Shown: positions 12,333 through 14,116 of the stretch, in pieces
Numbering within the stretch: the stretch's first letter is position 1
How the letters are laid out: the number at the start of each line of letters is the position of its first letter
NCBI GenBank assembly: GCA_011682595.1
Contig: JAACEH010000023.1
Span: forward strand, 1-14,116
DNA: 14,116 nt
Reading direction: 5' to 3'
From: Anaerolineaceae bacterium
Lineage (GTDB): Bacteria > Planctomycetota > Phycisphaerae > FEN-1346 > JAACEH01
Program-made: the position numbers and the translations under genes
The notes under the pieces: model-generated
Databases searched by the model: none
What the model saw: only the letters and a program-made list of their open reading frames with translations
What the model was told of the DNA's origin: nothing

Positions 12333-14116
12333 ATGAAACGACACCTGCTTGTTGCCTGTATGCTCGCGCTTCTGGCGGCCTCGGCTTCGGCCCAGGCCGA
12401 GGGCGATCAGTCCCCGGCCCTCGAGGCGCTGGCCAGGGCGCTCGATGCGCCGCACCAGATCCTTAACGGCCAACTGCAGACCTACACCTGGCAGATCAAC
12501 GTGTTCGGGCCACCGACGGAGGCCGACCCGAAAGGCAAGAAGTACACGGTCACGGTGGTCCGTCGCGGGAAGGACGAGTTCGCCGTCTCGGCGACCGAAA
12601 CCCCGGCCGGCTATCTGTCGCTGGTGCGAACGATCAAGCAGACGGCGATCATCGACCACACGCGCAAGCGCGTCTTCCTGGGCGAGGGCCCGCTGCCCGA
12701 TGGCAAGGACGCCCTGGCCCCGGGAGAATTCGCGCGGCGGCTGATCGGGGCCCACGGCGAGTTGTCGGCGGCGATGGAAGTTGCCCGCTCGGCCGGCGAC
12801 AGTCGCATCCTGGCCCTGCAACTGGTCGGTTCGATGAAGCTGGCCGAGAAGCCCGCCTCCGGCGATGCCGTCACACTCACCAGCAGCGAGCCGATCGACG
12901 GCCGCAAGTTCACCCTGACCATCGTTCCCGGAGAGTCTCGCATATCGGACATCACCTGGACCTCCCCGGCCGGTGGCGGCCGCGTGCTCTATTCGCTGCA
13001 GAGGCAGGCCCACATGCCCGCGGTGCCCGGCGAAGGCTACCAGACGATCAAGGTCGAGCGGGCCGAGTTGGAGCGCTCGCTGGTTCGTGGTCTGCCGCGG
13101 GGGGCCGAAATCATGTACCGGCTGGGACATCCGCGAACGCTTCGCAACCGCAATCGCCGGCGGGCCGGGGGGCTGCTGCTGGTCCGCCAGGGGCAGCGGA
13201 TCTGCATGCTCAACGGGTCGCCGGGCCAGATCGGCACCCAGCACGGTACGATGCTCAAGCGCGAGGTGCGCCGCGTGGTCAACTCGGTGATTTACACCCT
13301 GGCCCTGCACCAGAGCCTCGAGCGCGGCAAATGGATGCTGGACGAGTTCCGCGCCGCCTGGAAGGCCCAGTCGGGGCAGATTCCCGACGAGTTCAAGGAG
13401 GAGCTGGCCGCCCTGGCCGAGGCCGCGAATGTTGACCTCGAGGAATTGCAACTGGCCAACATGCTGCCCTCGCTGTTCCACGGCAGCGGTTTCGCCCTGG
13501 GCGGCGGGGCGACCAGCGGCGGCAAACTATACCAGGGCCGCGTGCTGGACTACCTGGCCGGCATCGGCCTGCAGGACGCGGCGGTGCTTTTCGTGGTCAA
13601 CAAGAGCGGGGCCAAGCCGTTTGTCAGCGTGGGCTACGCGGGGATGATCGGTTGCGTGACCGGCATGAACGCCGAGAAAATTGCGATCACCCGAATCGGG
13701 GGCGGCGAGGATGGCCGGTTGGACGGCGCGGGGATGCAGGTGCTGGTCCGCCAGGTGCTGGAACGGTCGTCGTCGCTTGAGGAGGCGCTGGCGGTTCTGA
13801 AGAACAGTACGCGGGTCGGCGAAGACTCCTACGTCATCAGTGACGGCAAGACCGGGGAGGCCCGCGGCGTGACGGCGACGGCGGACGGTGTTTCGGTTTT
13901 CAGGCCGGGCCGGAAGATCGGCCCCCAGGCTGAACCCCTGGCCGACGTGGTGGTGATTTCCGGCGGCCAGGGGCTCAAGGCCCTGCTGGCCAGGATCACC
14001 GACGGCTATGGCCGCATCGACCTGGCCGCGGCCAAGAAGCTGATGGACTACCCCGTGGCGGCCAAGGGAGGCAACCTGCACAATGTGTTGTTCGTGCCGC
14101 AGGACCTGCTGCTCCA
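12333..14116 (+). CDS. Secreted C45 (acyl-CoA:6-APA acyltransferase-like) family protein, 3' end outside the window
   Basis: The first 594 codons are visible. The signal peptide is MKRHLLVACMLALLAASASA, cleaved before QAEG. Residues about 25-270 form an N-terminal region I do not recognise, strand-rich by appearance. From about 280 the C45 autoproteolytic acyltransferase/hydrolase domain is recognisable: LNGSPGQIGTQHG, a helical stretch, NMLPSLFHGSGFALGGGAT (from about 374), GKLYQGRVLDY with R403 and D406, FVSVGYAGMIGCVTGMN, and SYVISDG. C45 proteins cleave themselves to expose an N-terminal Cys nucleophile that attacks amide bonds. At the expected place this protein reads H383-G384-S385-G386-F387, apparently with Gly where Cys should be. 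Either S385 acts instead or the protein is inactive. AAAGGAC precedes the ATG. Likely exported; substrate unknown. Confidence 0.8.
   Translation, partial: MKRHLLVACMLALLAASASAQAEGDQSPALEALARALDAPHQILNGQLQTYTWQINVFGPPTEADPKGKKYTVTVVRRGKDEFAVSATETPAGYLSLVRTIKQTAIIDHTRKRVFLGEGPLPDGKDALAPGEFARRLIGAHGELSAAMEVARSAGDSRILALQLVGSMKLAEKPASGDAVTLTSSEPIDGRKFTLTIVPGESRISDITWTSPAGGGRVLYSLQRQAHMPAVPGEGYQTIKVERAELERSLVRGLPRGAEIMYRLGHPRTLRNRNRRRAGGLLLVRQGQRICMLNGSPGQIGTQHGTMLKREVRRVVNSVIYTLALHQSLERGKWMLDEFRAAWKAQSGQIPDEFKEELAALAEAANVDLEELQLANMLPSLFHGSGFALGGGATSGGKLYQGRVLDYLAGIGLQDAAVLFVVNKSGAKPFVSVGYAGMIGCVTGMNAEKIAITRIGGGEDGRLDGAGMQVLVRQVLERSSSLEEALAVLKNSTRVGEDSYVISDGKTGEARGVTATADGVSVFRPGRKIGPQAEPLADVVVISGGQGLKALLARITDGYGRIDLAAAKKLMDYPVAAKGGNLHNVLFVPQDLLL

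Noticed and set aside
1..14116. CRISPR arrays, tRNA or rRNA genes, phage genes
   Set aside because: I found no regularly spaced repeats, tRNA-like cloverleaf, rRNA segment or phage structural motif anywhere in the window.

Overview
The window is GC-rich DNA. It carries a type I sulfatase, a CE7 esterase, a Gfo/Idh/MocA oxidoreductase, large secreted proteins of no familiar family, and an isolated rpmH. This mix suggests a Planctomycetota bacterium, perhaps Phycisphaerae. That is inferred from gene content and general family resemblance, since there is no rRNA here to settle it. Promoters fit an ordinary sigma-70 pattern and most genes have AGGAG-type ribosome binding sites.

Layout. Positions 1-1254 are minus strand: the 5' 301 codons of a Gfo/Idh/MocA oxidoreductase with its own promoter, preceded by rpmH (bL34), which is closed by a clear intrinsic terminator. 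Immediately upstream of the rpmH -35 box lies the 3' part of a DDE transposase whose N-terminus is lost (1346-2062). Next come a CE7 acetyl-esterase (minus) and a SlyD-type FKBP isomerase (plus), divergently transcribed from a 167-bp region with a candidate promoter for each. The FKBP gene converges on a small secreted PepSY-like gene across a bidirectional hairpin terminator. Upstream of the PepSY gene are two perfect palindromes, one filling the spacer behind a consensus -35. A large secreted protein of unknown function (4630-6891, minus) follows.

The 447-bp divergent gap 6892-7338 holds a perfect 21-bp tandem duplication and a 177-bp element with 25-bp terminal inverted repeats (23/25 matching) around two strong hairpins. 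I see nothing further in 7202-7338.

From 7339 to the end all genes are on the plus strand: an M55 (DppA-like) peptidase missing about 100 central residues, a cytoplasmic-type sulfatase, a 103-bp palindromic intergenic repeat, a nucleotidyltransferase-GHMP kinase fusion broken by a frameshift near 11374, and a secreted C45 (penicillin acyltransferase-like) protein that runs off the end and appears to lack the nucleophilic cysteine.

Working together: the esterase, sulfatase and sugar kinase/nucleotidyltransferase fit the processing and salvage of esterified or sulfated sugars, but no complete pathway is visible. The most notable points are the kinase/pyrophosphorylase architecture (the same domain order as FKP, with a GlmU-like N-terminal half), the terminal-inverted-repeat element, and the run of three damaged or altered genes within one co-directional block.
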